From positions 1-64,000 of the forward strand of contig JANOPZ010000043.1 in the NCBI GenBank assembly GCA_031422195.1: DNA of 64,000 bases. Direction: 5' to 3'. This document shows positions 16,359 through 25,548 of this stretch, one piece after another. Numbering within the stretch: position 1 is the first letter of the stretch; every line of letters starts with the position of its first letter. Source of the DNA: JALOTE01 sp031422195. GTDB taxonomy: Bacteria > Pseudomonadota > Alphaproteobacteria > Rhizobiales > Rhizobiaceae. The notes under the pieces are model-generated. The model worked only from the letters and a program-made list of their open reading frames with translations, ran no database searches and had not been told where the DNA came from. The translations under genes and the position numbers were made by a program.

Positions 16359-17483
16359 GTGAGAGCCGAAGCTCCAGCATATGCCGAGTCATGGGGTGAG
16401 TGGTTTGATCGCCATTCGCGGACGTATTTTATTGCGCCCGCAGTGACATTGATTTTGATCTTCGCAATTTTCCCGACGTTTTATTCAATTGTCTTTGCCC
16501 TCAGCCGCGTGAAATTTACCGCAGATGGTCTGAAGTTCCGCTTCGTCTGGTTTCAGAACTTCGAAAAACAATTTGCCGGCAACGAACAGGTCCATTTTTT
16601 GGGTCGGCTTGGAGAGATCAGTATTTGGGGCTGGTTGCTCATTTTAGTGGGTAGTGCGGCCACGCTATGGTGGCTTTATCGCTATGTCATACGCGAATTT
16701 TGGTGGCTAGGATTTGTTGGCCGGTTGATTTCTGCCGCGGGTTTTATGTTTGTTATTTATTTGCTGGCCTCCACGCTTCTATCGGGCAATCAATGGGGCA
16801 CACTTTTAACGACGCTGTTTTACGTGATCGTTGGTTGCAGCATACAGTTCATCATCGGCACTGGCCTTGCCTTTCTGTGTTCGCAGCCCATCGCCGGGAA
16901 AAGTTTTTTTCGCGTGCTGTTCTTTATTCCTTTGATGATCACGCCTTTGGGTGTTGGCTATGCGTTCAAAATGATCCTCGATATCACCAAGGGGCCCTTT
17001 CAGCCGTTTTGGCAATTTATTGGATTGCAAGACTGGGCTTGGTCAACGGACGCTTGGGCAGCGCGCTGGTTTATCGTCGTCGGCGACTCGTGGCAGTGGA
17101 TTCCGTTTATCTTTATTTGCATGCTCGCCGCCCTTGAAAGCGTGCCTAAAGATCATGTCGAAGCAGCCGAAGTCGATGGCGCATCCAGTGTGCAAGTGTT
17201 CCGTGAAATCATTTGGCCACAAATTGTGCCCGTAGCTGCAACTGTATTTTTGATCCGCATGATTGAGGGCTTTAAGATTGTCGATCTTCCGAACATCATG
17301 ACCTCAGGTGGCCCCGGCATTGCCACCGAGTCGATGTCGCTGCATTCGTTTTTTGTCTGGCGCGCCAATGATTATGGCCAGTCTGCGGCGGTGGCCTATC
17401 TGTTGCTGATTATGACAGTTTTGGTGTGCTCATCGTTTTTTAATTTTGTTGTCTTGAAGCAAATGCGAAAGGACAAGGCATGA
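16359..17483 (+). CDS. ABC sugar importer permease (MalF/UgpA type) with extra membrane segments
   Basis: An inner-membrane permease of 374 residues, longer than the roughly 300 usual for this family. After the first membrane helix (ILIFAIFPTFYSIVFALS) comes an insert of about 80 residues containing two additional hydrophobic segments (WGWLLILVGSAATLWWLY and LISAAGFMFVIYLLAS). The standard core follows. The EAA loop that docks the ATPase reads EAAEVDGASSVQVFREIIWP. The start is GTG at 16359 with CGAGG upstream. The gene overlaps the second permease by four bases (ATGA). A second permease with a matching insert suggests that the two extra helix pairs pack together. Confidence 0.9.
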   Translation: MRAEAPAYAESWGEWFDRHSRTYFIAPAVTLILIFAIFPTFYSIVFALSRVKFTADGLKFRFVWFQNFEKQFAGNEQVHFLGRLGEISIWGWLLILVGSAATLWWLYRYVIREFWWLGFVGRLISAAGFMFVIYLLASTLLSGNQWGTLLTTLFYVIVGCSIQFIIGTGLAFLCSQPIAGKSFFRVLFFIPLMITPLGVGYAFKMILDITKGPFQPFWQFIGLQDWAWSTDAWAARWFIVVGDSWQWIPFIFICMLAALESVPKDHVEAAEVDGASSVQVFREIIWPQIVPVAATVFLIRMIEGFKIVDLPNIMTSGGPGIATESMSLHSFFVWRANDYGQSAAVAYLLLIMTVLVCSSFFNFVVLKQMRKDKA

Positions 17484-18556
17484 GCAGTCAATCCTTCAAA
17501 CTCGAACAAAGCCGGCGCTCTTTAATGCAGCGTTTGTTTGAGCCGCCAACGGTTGGCAAAATGTCGCCCGTTGCCAAATTGGTGGCTTATTCAATTCTGG
17601 CTTTTTGGTCAGCCTTCGTGATTTTCCCGCTATATTGGGTCGTCATTACATCTTTCAAAGACGCACAGCTGGTAAATGAGGGCCCTTACTACATCCCCTT
17701 TATTGACTTCCAGCCCACCTTAGACGGTTGGCGTCGCCAATTTGTTGATGACGCGAGCAAAGTATTCCCGGCTTTTTTCAATTCCGTCATTATCGCTGTC
17801 GCTTCAACGGCTCTGTGCGTCGTCGTCGGTTCAATGGCAGCCTATGCTTTGGCCCGCATCCAATACAAACCGAAATTCGGAAATATTGTTTTGTTTGTTA
17901 TTATGTCACTAATCGCAATCGTTGCGACTGCATACACCGGCATTCACTGGTTTTTTACAGCTTCCGTCGCCTTGGCGCTGTTTTTCTTGCTGGTAAGGGC
18001 CTTTGGAAAACATTTCAAAGGCCAGCTTGGCAATGGCGATATTTTGTTTTGGATCATCTCACAGCGCATCTTGCCACCCGTCGTCGTCGTGATCCCCGTT
18101 TACATGATGTTCCAAGCCGTTGGTATGATTGATACACATGCCGCTCTCATTCTGGTTTATGCCGTCGCAAACCTGCCGATTGTGGTGTGGTTGATGCATG
18201 ATTTTTTTGCCAATTTGCCGATTGAACTGGAAGAATCGGCGCAAATTGATGGCGCTACCCGTTTTGGTATTTTCTGGGAAATTGTCTTGCCGCTGACACG
18301 GCCAGGGCTCGCTGCCACAACTCTGCTCACTTTGATTCTCAATTGGAATGAATATCTTTTTGCAGTGTTTCTCTCCACATCCAAAGCTCAAACCATGCCC
18401 ATTATGGTGGCCGCAAAAAACGCCGGCGAGCGCGGTATCCTTTGGTGGGAAATGTGCGCCATTATTGTTGTGATGATCATTCCCGTGATCATTATGGCTA
18501 TCTTTTTGCAACGATTTATCGCCCAGGGCGTGCTCAATGGTGCAGTTAAAGGTTAG
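17480..18556 (+). CDS. ABC sugar importer permease (MalG/UgpE type) with extra membrane segments
   Basis: A 358-residue inner-membrane permease, the second half of the translocation pore. The first helix region is FWSAFVIFPLYWVVITSFK. After YALARIQYKPKFG an insert of about 60 residues adds two hydrophobic stretches (IVLFVIMSLIAIVATAYTG and FTASVALALFFLLVRAF) before the usual SQRILPPVVVVIPVYMMF helix. The EAA loop reads ESAQIDGATRFGIFWEIVLP. The corresponding permease of the second importer in this window lacks this insert at 296 residues. It is translationally coupled to the first permease, and the ATPase gene follows after six bases. Confidence 0.9.
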   Translation: MSSQSFKLEQSRRSLMQRLFEPPTVGKMSPVAKLVAYSILAFWSAFVIFPLYWVVITSFKDAQLVNEGPYYIPFIDFQPTLDGWRRQFVDDASKVFPAFFNSVIIAVASTALCVVVGSMAAYALARIQYKPKFGNIVLFVIMSLIAIVATAYTGIHWFFTASVALALFFLLVRAFGKHFKGQLGNGDILFWIISQRILPPVVVVIPVYMMFQAVGMIDTHAALILVYAVANLPIVVWLMHDFFANLPIELEESAQIDGATRFGIFWEIVLPLTRPGLAATTLLTLILNWNEYLFAVFLSTSKAQTMPIMVAAKNAGERGILWWEMCAIIVVMIIPVIIMAIFLQRFIAQGVLNGAVKG

Positions 18557-18562
18557 ATTGAA

Positions 18563-19633
18563 ATGAATACCCTCAAACCCGGCGTACCTGTATCTTTTGA
18601 AAAGGTGCAAAAGTCCTTTGGCAGCGTGCGCGTTCTTGAAGAATTTGATCTCGACGTGAAGCCCGGCGAGTTTCTGGTGCTGCTTGGCGCATCGGGCTCG
18701 GGTAAAACCACTGCGCTGCGTATACTCTCGGGTCTGGAACAAGCCACTTCTGGCCGTGTTCGTATTGGCGATCGAGACGTTACAGATATATTGCCGAAAT
18801 ACCGCGATATTTCGATGGTATTCCAATCTTACGCTCTTTACCCGCACAAAACTGTCGGCGAAAACATTGGTTTTCCATTGAAAGTGCGCAAGGTTAATCC
18901 GGCCGATATGGACGTGGCAATCCGTGAGGCTGCCGCACAAGTGCAGCTTGATCAATTGTTGCATCGATACCCGCGCGAATTGTCAGGCGGTCAGCGCCAG
19001 CGTGTTGCGCTTGCCCGCGCTATTATTCGCCGTCCTTCCGTGTTTTTGATGGATGAGCCACTGTCAAACCTCGATGCTAAATTGCGCGGCCATATGCGTG
19101 CCGAACTTAAGCACATGCAGCAGGAATTCGGCATTACCACAATCTATGTCACCCACGACCAGATCGAGGCGATGACACTGGCGCATCGCGTGGCCATTTT
19201 GGAAAAAGGGGTCTTACAACAATTGGCAACGCCTAGAGAGATTTACAACAATCCCGCAAATTTATTTGTGGCAGGCTTTATTGGTTCGCCGCCCATGAAT
19301 TTTCTGAAAGGCGAGCTTAAAAACGGGTTGTTTGAAATGGCAGGCGGACGCCTCGGCACTGCCGTTAAAGCCAGTTTATCCACCGCGACGCTTGGTCTAA
19401 GGCCGGAAGACGCCAGCATTTCAACTGCAAACAACCCGGCTTTCGAAGGCATAGTTTATACCAATGAATTGATCGGCGACCACACGCTGGTCACCGCAAA
19501 TATCCATGGGCAAATGTTAACGGTTAAAGCACCCAAAGAGTTTGCGGGTGCCGCGGGCGATGCCATTGGAATAGATGCACCCGCCCATGCTGCTTATTTG
19601 TTTGATGCCAGCAACGGAACCCGGCTGCGATAA
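18563..19633 (+). CDS. ABC sugar importer ATPase (MalK/UgpC type)
   Basis: A 356-residue cytoplasmic ATPase that powers the importer. Walker A is GASGSGKTTALR near residue 43, the signature LSGGQRQRVALARAI, Walker B VFLMDEPLSNLDAKLR and the switch His in YVTHDQIEAMTLA. A C-terminal TOBE/regulatory region (about residues 240-356, with LGLRPEDASI) is typical of the CUT1 family and may bind regulators. It is the last gene of this importer operon and converges on the aldolase/dehydrogenase gene, with only 30 bp between them. Confidence 0.92.
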   Translation: MNTLKPGVPVSFEKVQKSFGSVRVLEEFDLDVKPGEFLVLLGASGSGKTTALRILSGLEQATSGRVRIGDRDVTDILPKYRDISMVFQSYALYPHKTVGENIGFPLKVRKVNPADMDVAIREAAAQVQLDQLLHRYPRELSGGQRQRVALARAIIRRPSVFLMDEPLSNLDAKLRGHMRAELKHMQQEFGITTIYVTHDQIEAMTLAHRVAILEKGVLQQLATPREIYNNPANLFVAGFIGSPPMNFLKGELKNGLFEMAGGRLGTAVKASLSTATLGLRPEDASISTANNPAFEGIVYTNELIGDHTLVTANIHGQMLTVKAPKEFAGAAGDAIGIDAPAHAAYLFDASNGTRLR

Positions 19634-19663
19634 CAAACGGTAGAACCGAAGTTTATCGAAGCT

Positions 19664-21706
19664 TTACCGAACCATAGCCGCCACATTTCCGCCATCCACG
19701 GTCAAAACAGCGCCACTTGTTTTGGTGGCTTTAACGAGGTGCAAAAATGCTTCGGCGACATCTTTAGCGGTTACTTCCCGTTGCAAGAGGTTGCCGCGCA
19801 TATAGTCGTGAGGCGAAATTCCACGTGCTTTTGAGCGCTCTGCAATAAAATCATCAGTCAGTAAATTCGTCCGAATTCGGTCTGCATTAACCGCGTTGGA
19901 CGTAATGCCTGAAGCGCCATGCTCAATTGCATATTGCCGCATCAGCGCCATTAAGGCTGATTTGGACGTGCCATAAGGCCCAAAATCAGGTCCGGGGTTC
20001 AAAACTTGCTTGGTGACATTAAACACCAGCGCGCCGCCTGAGCCTTGTTGTTCCATGACACGGACGCAAGCTTTGGCAACAAATTGGTGGCCCCAGAAAT
20101 TAAGGGCAAACGCTTTCTCAAAAATTTCTTGCGACACGTCAACCAAGCGCCCTTGAAACGCAGCGCCCGCATTTGAAATTAAAATATCAACACCGCCAAA
20201 TGCAGCGACGACATTTTCAACGGCTGCTGTAACTTCGGCTTCATTCGTAATGTCGCAAACCACCGGCAACGCGCCAATGGCTTTAGCCGCCAATGCCAAA
20301 GCACCGCCATTGATATCAAACATCGCTACCGCTGCGCCTTCAGACGCAAGCGTTTTTGCTACCTCCAGCCCCAATCCACTGGCAGCGCCCGTGACAATGG
20401 CAACCTGCCCTGTCAGTGGTTTATCGCTGGATTTCGCTAGTTTTGCCTGCTCCAGCGACCAATATTCAATGTCAAATAGATCCTCTTCCGGCAAGCCGAC
20501 AAACGTGCCAATGCCCTCCGCCTTTGTGATCACATTGACTGTGGCTTCAGCAAGATCTGCACAAATGGCTGCATCCTTGGCCGTGCGACCGACGCCGAAA
20601 AGACCATATCCCGGCACATATAAAATCCGCGGAACCGCGTCCAACATGGTCAGCCCACCGCCGTGGCGGGTATTATTGCGTTCAAAATAAGCGGCATATT
20701 GAGCGGCATACGCGGCAAGCGAAGCTTTCACGCCAGCCTTAAATGCCGCCAATTCTGTCGCTACCGGCATGACCGCCCCGAACCGTTTGATCCGGATAGA
20801 ATGATCGGGCGCAGCATTGCCGCGCATCGCATAGTCACCGACGTTTTCACCGTTTACAAAGTCTAAGATGGTTTTATTGGTGCGAAAGGCGATGACCCAG
20901 CGGTTTGGATTGCCTTCAACCTTACCGTATGTTGCCAATGCGCCGCGCATAATGGGCGCAATATCGGCTAGTTTAAGCTTTGGGTGAGGCAAATCTATAC
21001 CTCTAAACGGCCTTGCATTGCCTCTATCCAAACGCCGCTCTGCAGCATCGACCATCGCAATCATCTTTTCGTAAGATGTGCGCGCATCATCATCATAGGT
21101 AAATATCCCGTGGTTCATCAAAATCATATGCTTTGAATTGGGTTCATTCAAAAGAGCTGCATGGCAGACTTTCGACAGGATGAAGCCCGGCATCACATAG
21201 GGAATGATTGTTGTATCGGGGAAAAGCTCGCGGATAATCTCAAGGCCGTTAGGCTGATTGCTCAGTGAAATTATGGCGTCTGCATGTGTATGATCCACGT
21301 GCTTGTAGGGTACAATGGCATGAAGCACCGCTTCGATGGACGGGTTGGGTGCATAAGGGTCAATCAACATGCGTCGCTGTGAGGCGACCAATGTTTCATC
21401 ACTAATGGTTTCTAACTTTGCCAGCGCTGCCAATGGGCCCAGTTGAACAGCCGGTAGTCCTGCTGGCTCCATGGCCCCCATATCCCAGCCGGAGCCTTTA
21501 ACGCATAGCACCTCATATGAGGCACCAAGCGCGTCTGTGACCGTCGTTTTCACCGAAGTGTTACCGCCGCCATGCAAAACCAAATGCGGATCCTGACCCA
21601 ATAGGCGCGTTGTATATTTGCGGACCGCAATATCTTCATTGAACCCTTTAGCCCGATATGCGGCGATGACTGTTTGCGCATCTTGGTGAGACCAACGGGA
21701 TTTCAT
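19664..21706 (-). CDS. Bifunctional class II aldolase/short-chain dehydrogenase (RhaD type)
   Basis: A 680-residue fusion. The N-terminal aldolase domain (about 1-400) has HGGGNTSVK for phosphate binding, PNPSIEAVLHAI, the metal pair HTHADA and the third His in LMNHGIFTY. The C-terminal SDR domain (about 425-680) has IVTGAASGLGLEV, ISNAGAAF, YGTSK and VDGGNVAAM. Enzymes of this shape cleave a ketose 1-phosphate such as L-rhamnulose phosphate to DHAP plus an aldehyde and oxidise the aldehyde to the acid. No rhamnose isomerase or kinase lies here, so the true substrate is open. I prefer the ATG at 21706 with GGAG upstream to the TTG at 21712. It lies between two importers, on the other strand. 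Confidence 0.88.
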   Translation of the reverse strand: MKSRWSHQDAQTVIAAYRAKGFNEDIAVRKYTTRLLGQDPHLVLHGGGNTSVKTTVTDALGASYEVLCVKGSGWDMGAMEPAGLPAVQLGPLAALAKLETISDETLVASQRRMLIDPYAPNPSIEAVLHAIVPYKHVDHTHADAIISLSNQPNGLEIIRELFPDTTIIPYVMPGFILSKVCHAALLNEPNSKHMILMNHGIFTYDDDARTSYEKMIAMVDAAERRLDRGNARPFRGIDLPHPKLKLADIAPIMRGALATYGKVEGNPNRWVIAFRTNKTILDFVNGENVGDYAMRGNAAPDHSIRIKRFGAVMPVATELAAFKAGVKASLAAYAAQYAAYFERNNTRHGGGLTMLDAVPRILYVPGYGLFGVGRTAKDAAICADLAEATVNVITKAEGIGTFVGLPEEDLFDIEYWSLEQAKLAKSSDKPLTGQVAIVTGAASGLGLEVAKTLASEGAAVAMFDINGGALALAAKAIGALPVVCDITNEAEVTAAVENVVAAFGGVDILISNAGAAFQGRLVDVSQEIFEKAFALNFWGHQFVAKACVRVMEQQGSGGALVFNVTKQVLNPGPDFGPYGTSKSALMALMRQYAIEHGASGITSNAVNADRIRTNLLTDDFIAERSKARGISPHDYMRGNLLQREVTAKDVAEAFLHLVKATKTSGAVLTVDGGNVAAMVR

Positions 21707-22041
21707 CTTCAAGCTCCAGACTTCAGTTTTGAACGGTTGAGTTTGTTGTTATTGGCAGACAATTTCAATGACTAACTGGCATTTGTAAAACAAAAAACGA
21801 CAATATTATTTCCAGATTTGTTCGATCATAAAAAAATCTATAAAATAAATCATATAAATCAATACGATAGAGATAGGCCAATCGATTATTTTTTGTCGGG
21901 CATGAATGGTGTTGATTTATCTTTTTTTGATGGTAACTTTTATTTTAACAAATTTTCTGTGTGTGGGAGCTGGCAGGAGTTGGAATCAAGGGCAGGTTTT
22001 TCAACGTCTAACGTAAGCCTGCAAGCGCGGGGACGGCAAGT
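21707..22041. promoter_or_regulatory. 335-bp AT-rich divergent promoter region
   Basis: This gap separates the aldolase/dehydrogenase gene from the second importer. It is strikingly AT-rich between about 21780 and 21960, with several A and T runs. I see no clear -35/-10 pair that can be placed with confidence, and no terminator. It should hold promoters for both flanking transcripts. The importer's first gene begins with GTG and has only a weak ribosome binding site. Confidence 0.4.
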
Positions 22042-22977
22042 GTGAGCAAATCGAGGGTCGTTGATCAGGCGCAAGCGGGTTTTGCAAAGCCCGCATTCAT
22101 CCGCTTGCCCCGTTGGTTTTCATCGGAGCACCCGTTTCCGTGGCTTTTTCCGGCCGCAGCGATGCTTGTTGTTTTTGGACTTTATCCTGTTCTTTATTCA
22201 TTTTGGCTTTCACTCTTTAAGCGAAACCCGGCAACCCGTATCGAGAAGTTCGATCCCCTATGGAATTGGACCAAGGTTTTCTTAGACCAACGCGTCATTG
22301 ATGCGGTTTTGGTGACGTTCACTTACACTTTCATTGCACTGATTATTCAGTTGGTGCTCGGCCTGGCCATTGCATTGCTGCTTGATACCGATCGGCGCGG
22401 GTTTGGCATATTGCGGTCTTTGGTCATCCTGCCCTTGGTTGTGCCGCCAGCCGTCACAGGAATGATGTTTCTTTTAATGTATGACGGCTCGTTTGGCGTC
22501 ATTAGTAATGCTCTCTACAGTCTCGGTCTTTTGTCGCCCACAACGCCTATTTTAGCGGGCGGCACGACGGCACTTTGGGGCGTGATTGTTGCCGATGTTT
22601 GGCAATGGACGCCGTTTATGGTGCTGATCATGCTGGCAGGTTTGCGTGCATTGCCAAAAGATCCGTTTGAAGCCGCCGCTATTGATGGCGCGAGCGATGT
22701 TCAAGCGTTTTTTCGGCTCACGCTGCCAATGTTGTCGAAAATCATTGCCTTGGCTGTGCTCATTCGCGGCATCGATCTGTTTCGTATCTATGATTACGTG
22801 AAAGTCATGACCGATAGCGGGCCCGGAACCGCCACCGAAACGCTAACCGCTTATGCGGGCACAATCTATTTCAAGGATGCCAATTTTTCGTATGCCTCGA
22901 CCATCGCGCTGCTGACGCTGATTTTGGTGGTAATTGTTGCCAATATTTTCATCAAAATTTTCAAGGTGCGCTTCTGA
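22042..22977 (+). CDS. ABC sugar importer 2, permease (MalF/UgpA type)
   Basis: A 311-residue inner-membrane permease with the usual six-helix plan: first helix LFPAAAMLVVFGLYPVLYSFWLSLF, core helices around IIQLVLGLAIALLLDT and LVILPLVVPPAVTGMMFLLMY, and the EAA loop EAAAIDGASDVQAFFRLTLP. The start is GTG at 22042 with a weak ribosome binding site. It overlaps the next permease by one base (TGATG). This is the first gene of the second importer operon, which has the order permease, permease, binding protein, ATPase, different from the first importer. Confidence 0.92.
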   Translation: MSKSRVVDQAQAGFAKPAFIRLPRWFSSEHPFPWLFPAAAMLVVFGLYPVLYSFWLSLFKRNPATRIEKFDPLWNWTKVFLDQRVIDAVLVTFTYTFIALIIQLVLGLAIALLLDTDRRGFGILRSLVILPLVVPPAVTGMMFLLMYDGSFGVISNALYSLGLLSPTTPILAGGTTALWGVIVADVWQWTPFMVLIMLAGLRALPKDPFEAAAIDGASDVQAFFRLTLPMLSKIIALAVLIRGIDLFRIYDYVKVMTDSGPGTATETLTAYAGTIYFKDANFSYASTIALLTLILVVIVANIFIKIFKVRF

Positions 22978-23867
22978 TGTGCGATTCACCTTTGAAAGTA
23001 TTTTTGCGGTATTTTGTGTCGATCGTCATCGTCAGTATATTTATGTTTCCCATTGCGTGGTGGGGTTTAACATCGATCAAACCAATTTCCGCCATCTTCA
23101 ACAAAGACCACGTGGTGGTATTTGATTTTGAACCAACACTTGAAAATTACCGCGTTACAATTTTCGGTCAGCTGAAAAAATCTGGCGCTGAAGACGGCAT
23201 CGCCGATATGGGCACCAGCGGCGCAAATTCTTATGATGGACGCGGTTCGATTGTATCATCGATTATTGTTGCCGTTGGTTCTACGATCACAACGATAGCA
23301 ATAGCGCTGCTTGCAGCATACGGCTTATCACGAATGCAGTTTCGCGGCTCGCAGGGGTTTCTTGCATGGATTTTGTCGCAAAGATTTTTACCACCTATTG
23401 CGATCATCGTACCGCTGGTTTTTATATTCCACGACCTTGGCCTTCGCGACACACATTTCGGCCTAATTATTGCACACACACTGATTAATGTGCCGATCGC
23501 ACTTTTGCTTTTGAAGTCGTTCATGGACGACATCCCGAAAGAAATTGACCAGGCAGCTATGATCGATGGCGCCACCCGCTTTCAAGTGTTTTGGATGGTC
23601 ATTTTACCCATGGCCAAAGGCGGCGTCGCAGCCACAGCGGTTCTCTGTTTTGTGTTTTCATGGACTGAATTTCTACTGTCTTTATTTTTGACAAATTCAA
23701 TCCGGACAATTCCGGTGAAGATCACCACCTACGTGACCTCAACCGGCTCTGAGTGGGGCTATATTTCCGCCCTTGGGACCTCAGCAATTCTGCCCAGCTT
23801 TATCTTTATTTTGCTGGTTCAACGCCACCTCGTCAGAGGTCTGACAATGGGGGCGATTAAAGATTGA
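22977..23867 (+). CDS. ABC sugar importer 2, permease (MalG/UgpE type)
   Basis: A 296-residue inner-membrane permease. The first helix is FVSIVIVSIFMFPIAWWGL; a periplasmic loop of about 70 residues (residues 35-85, rich in Gly and Asp) precedes the core helices. The EAA loop reads QAAMIDGATRFQVFWMVILP. The C-terminus LVRGLTMGAIKD is the typical MalG-type ending that contacts the ATPase. It is coupled to the upstream permease by a one-base overlap, and the binding-protein gene follows after 52 bp with its own strong ribosome binding site. Confidence 0.92.
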   Translation: MCDSPLKVFLRYFVSIVIVSIFMFPIAWWGLTSIKPISAIFNKDHVVVFDFEPTLENYRVTIFGQLKKSGAEDGIADMGTSGANSYDGRGSIVSSIIVAVGSTITTIAIALLAAYGLSRMQFRGSQGFLAWILSQRFLPPIAIIVPLVFIFHDLGLRDTHFGLIIAHTLINVPIALLLLKSFMDDIPKEIDQAAMIDGATRFQVFWMVILPMAKGGVAATAVLCFVFSWTEFLLSLFLTNSIRTIPVKITTYVTSTGSEWGYISALGTSAILPSFIFILLVQRHLVRGLTMGAIKD

Positions 23868-23919
23868 TGGGCAAAAATGCCTGCTCATTAAAGACGGCTC
23901 AAACAGTGGAGGAGAAACC

Positions 23920-25440
23920 ATGAGCTTTAAACACTTCGACAAGCAGCAGTTTATTATCGATTCTGCAAATGCGTTTACACAGCGGAAAATGTCCAAGCGC
24001 GATTTTCTGCAAAAATTAGGTTTGGCCGGTGTCGGCCTCTCCGCATTTTCCACCGGTCTTCTTGGCGGCTCGCGTCCATTCCGTGGCAACATGGCTTATG
24101 CAGCTGAAAATAATACACCAGAAGATGTGGCAAAATTCTTGCGCGAAGCCGGCAAACCTTTTGCTGGCACCACCGTTCGCTATACCTCGGAAGCAACACC
24201 ACCAACGGTTATCTTAGACCAGCTTAAGTCTGAGTTTACCGAGCTAACCGGCATTAATGTTGAGATTGAAATTGTCCCGCTCGAGCAAGTTCTTGCCAAA
24301 GCAACACAAGATGTTCAGGGCAAGCTCGGCACGTATGATGTCTATTATCTCGACCAAGCTTGGACATCCACGTTCTCACAAGACACAATTGATCCGGTTC
24401 AATATTATAAAGACAAACCTGATCTTGCGATGCCCGGTTTTGACTTCGATGACTTCTCAAAGCCATTGGTTGAGGGCATCAGCCTTTATGATGGCAAATG
24501 GGTTGGCTTGCCGTTTGATATTCCAATCTTTACGCTGATGTATCGCAAAGACATTCTTGAAAAACACGGCATTGCCGTTCCAAAAACCTATGATGAGTTT
24601 ACCGCAGCGGTAAAAATGATTACCGAAGCTGAAAAAGCCGCCGGCATTTTCGGCACCGGTCTTCAGGCCAAATCCGGGCACTATTCGCTGGAATGCGACT
24701 GGTCTCAGGCGGTTTGGGGCCATGGCGGTTCTATCTTTAACAAAGATAAGAAATTCAGCGGTAATGATGCCCAAGGCGTTGCAGGCCTGAAATGGTATCA
24801 GGAAATGCTGAAAAACGCTCCTGCCAGCTCAGTGGCATCCACTTGGGATGGCCAGTTCCAAATGGGCGCATCCGGCCAGATGGCACTTTGCCAATCTTGG
24901 GCTGAATTCTTCCCGGGCTGGAACGCTGATGATTCCAAAGTTAAAGGCCTGTGGGAAATGACAACACCGCTGGTTGGCCCGGCTTCGTTGCGCAGCCGCG
25001 CTGATGCTGGCTTTGGTGAGATTCCAAACTGGGGCCATCAGGGCGGTTCCAGTATCGGTCTTTCTAAATATTCTAAGAACGTCGATGCAGCTTGGTTGTT
25101 CTTGCAGTGGGCATGTTCAAAAGATATCATGACACGCTGCACCTTGGCCGGCGGCTTTGCCCCAATGCGTACATCTTCGTTCGCTGATCCGCGCATCGTT
25201 GAACGTAAAACCCGCGTTGGCGGCGGTACCACCCGTCACCTCGATGTTGTTAAAAATACCATCGACAATTTCATGGCATCAGAACCAGATATGCCAATCT
25301 GGGCTGGCCTGTCGAGCAATGAAATCCCGACCGAACTCGGCAAATTGCTGACCGGTCAGGAATACAACGGCGACGCACAAGCTTGTATGGACCAGATTGC
25401 CAAACTGGTTGATGCAAAAGTCACGGAAGCCGAACTGTAA
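23920..25440 (+). CDS. ABC sugar importer 2, solute-binding protein, probably Tat-exported
   Basis: A 506-residue binding protein of family 1. The N-terminus is unusual: about 22 residues precede a KMSKRDFLQKLGLAGVGLS segment that looks like a Tat signal with Lys-Arg replacing the twin Arg, followed by a hydrophobic stretch and a cleavage region near MAYAAE. The mature part has LKSEFTELTGINVEIEIVP, YDVYYLDQAW, LMYRKDILEKHGIAVPKTYDEF and GGSSIGLSKYSKN. The long n-region resembles other Tat-type sugar-binding proteins in rhizobia, so folding before export is plausible. GGAGGAG precedes the ATG at 23920. An excellent terminator follows the gene. Confidence 0.9.
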   Translation: MSFKHFDKQQFIIDSANAFTQRKMSKRDFLQKLGLAGVGLSAFSTGLLGGSRPFRGNMAYAAENNTPEDVAKFLREAGKPFAGTTVRYTSEATPPTVILDQLKSEFTELTGINVEIEIVPLEQVLAKATQDVQGKLGTYDVYYLDQAWTSTFSQDTIDPVQYYKDKPDLAMPGFDFDDFSKPLVEGISLYDGKWVGLPFDIPIFTLMYRKDILEKHGIAVPKTYDEFTAAVKMITEAEKAAGIFGTGLQAKSGHYSLECDWSQAVWGHGGSIFNKDKKFSGNDAQGVAGLKWYQEMLKNAPASSVASTWDGQFQMGASGQMALCQSWAEFFPGWNADDSKVKGLWEMTTPLVGPASLRSRADAGFGEIPNWGHQGGSSIGLSKYSKNVDAAWLFLQWACSKDIMTRCTLAGGFAPMRTSSFADPRIVERKTRVGGGTTRHLDVVKNTIDNFMASEPDMPIWAGLSSNEIPTELGKLLTGQEYNGDAQACMDQIAKLVDAKVTEAEL

Positions 25441-25460
25441 GTTTTGCTGTTTTGAAGGGA

Positions 25461-25492
25461 CCATTCGGGCTCAGGCCCGAATGGTTTTGTTT
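25461..25492 (+). terminator. Intrinsic terminator after the second binding-protein gene
   Basis: A ten-base perfect stem (CCATTCGGGC with GCCCGAATGG) with a four-base loop is followed by TTTTGTTT. It separates the binding-protein gene from the ATPase gene and should reduce ATPase transcription relative to the binding protein. Confidence 0.85.
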
Positions 25493-25548
25493 GGTGGTTT
25501 TATTTGGGCGCTCATGCGGTTCGTACAATCAATGAAAAGAACAATACT

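Noticed and set aside
21818..22045. Open frame of 75 codons in the AT-rich region before the second importer
   Set aside because: No ribosome binding site and low-complexity AT-rich composition; it overlaps the start of the permease gene.
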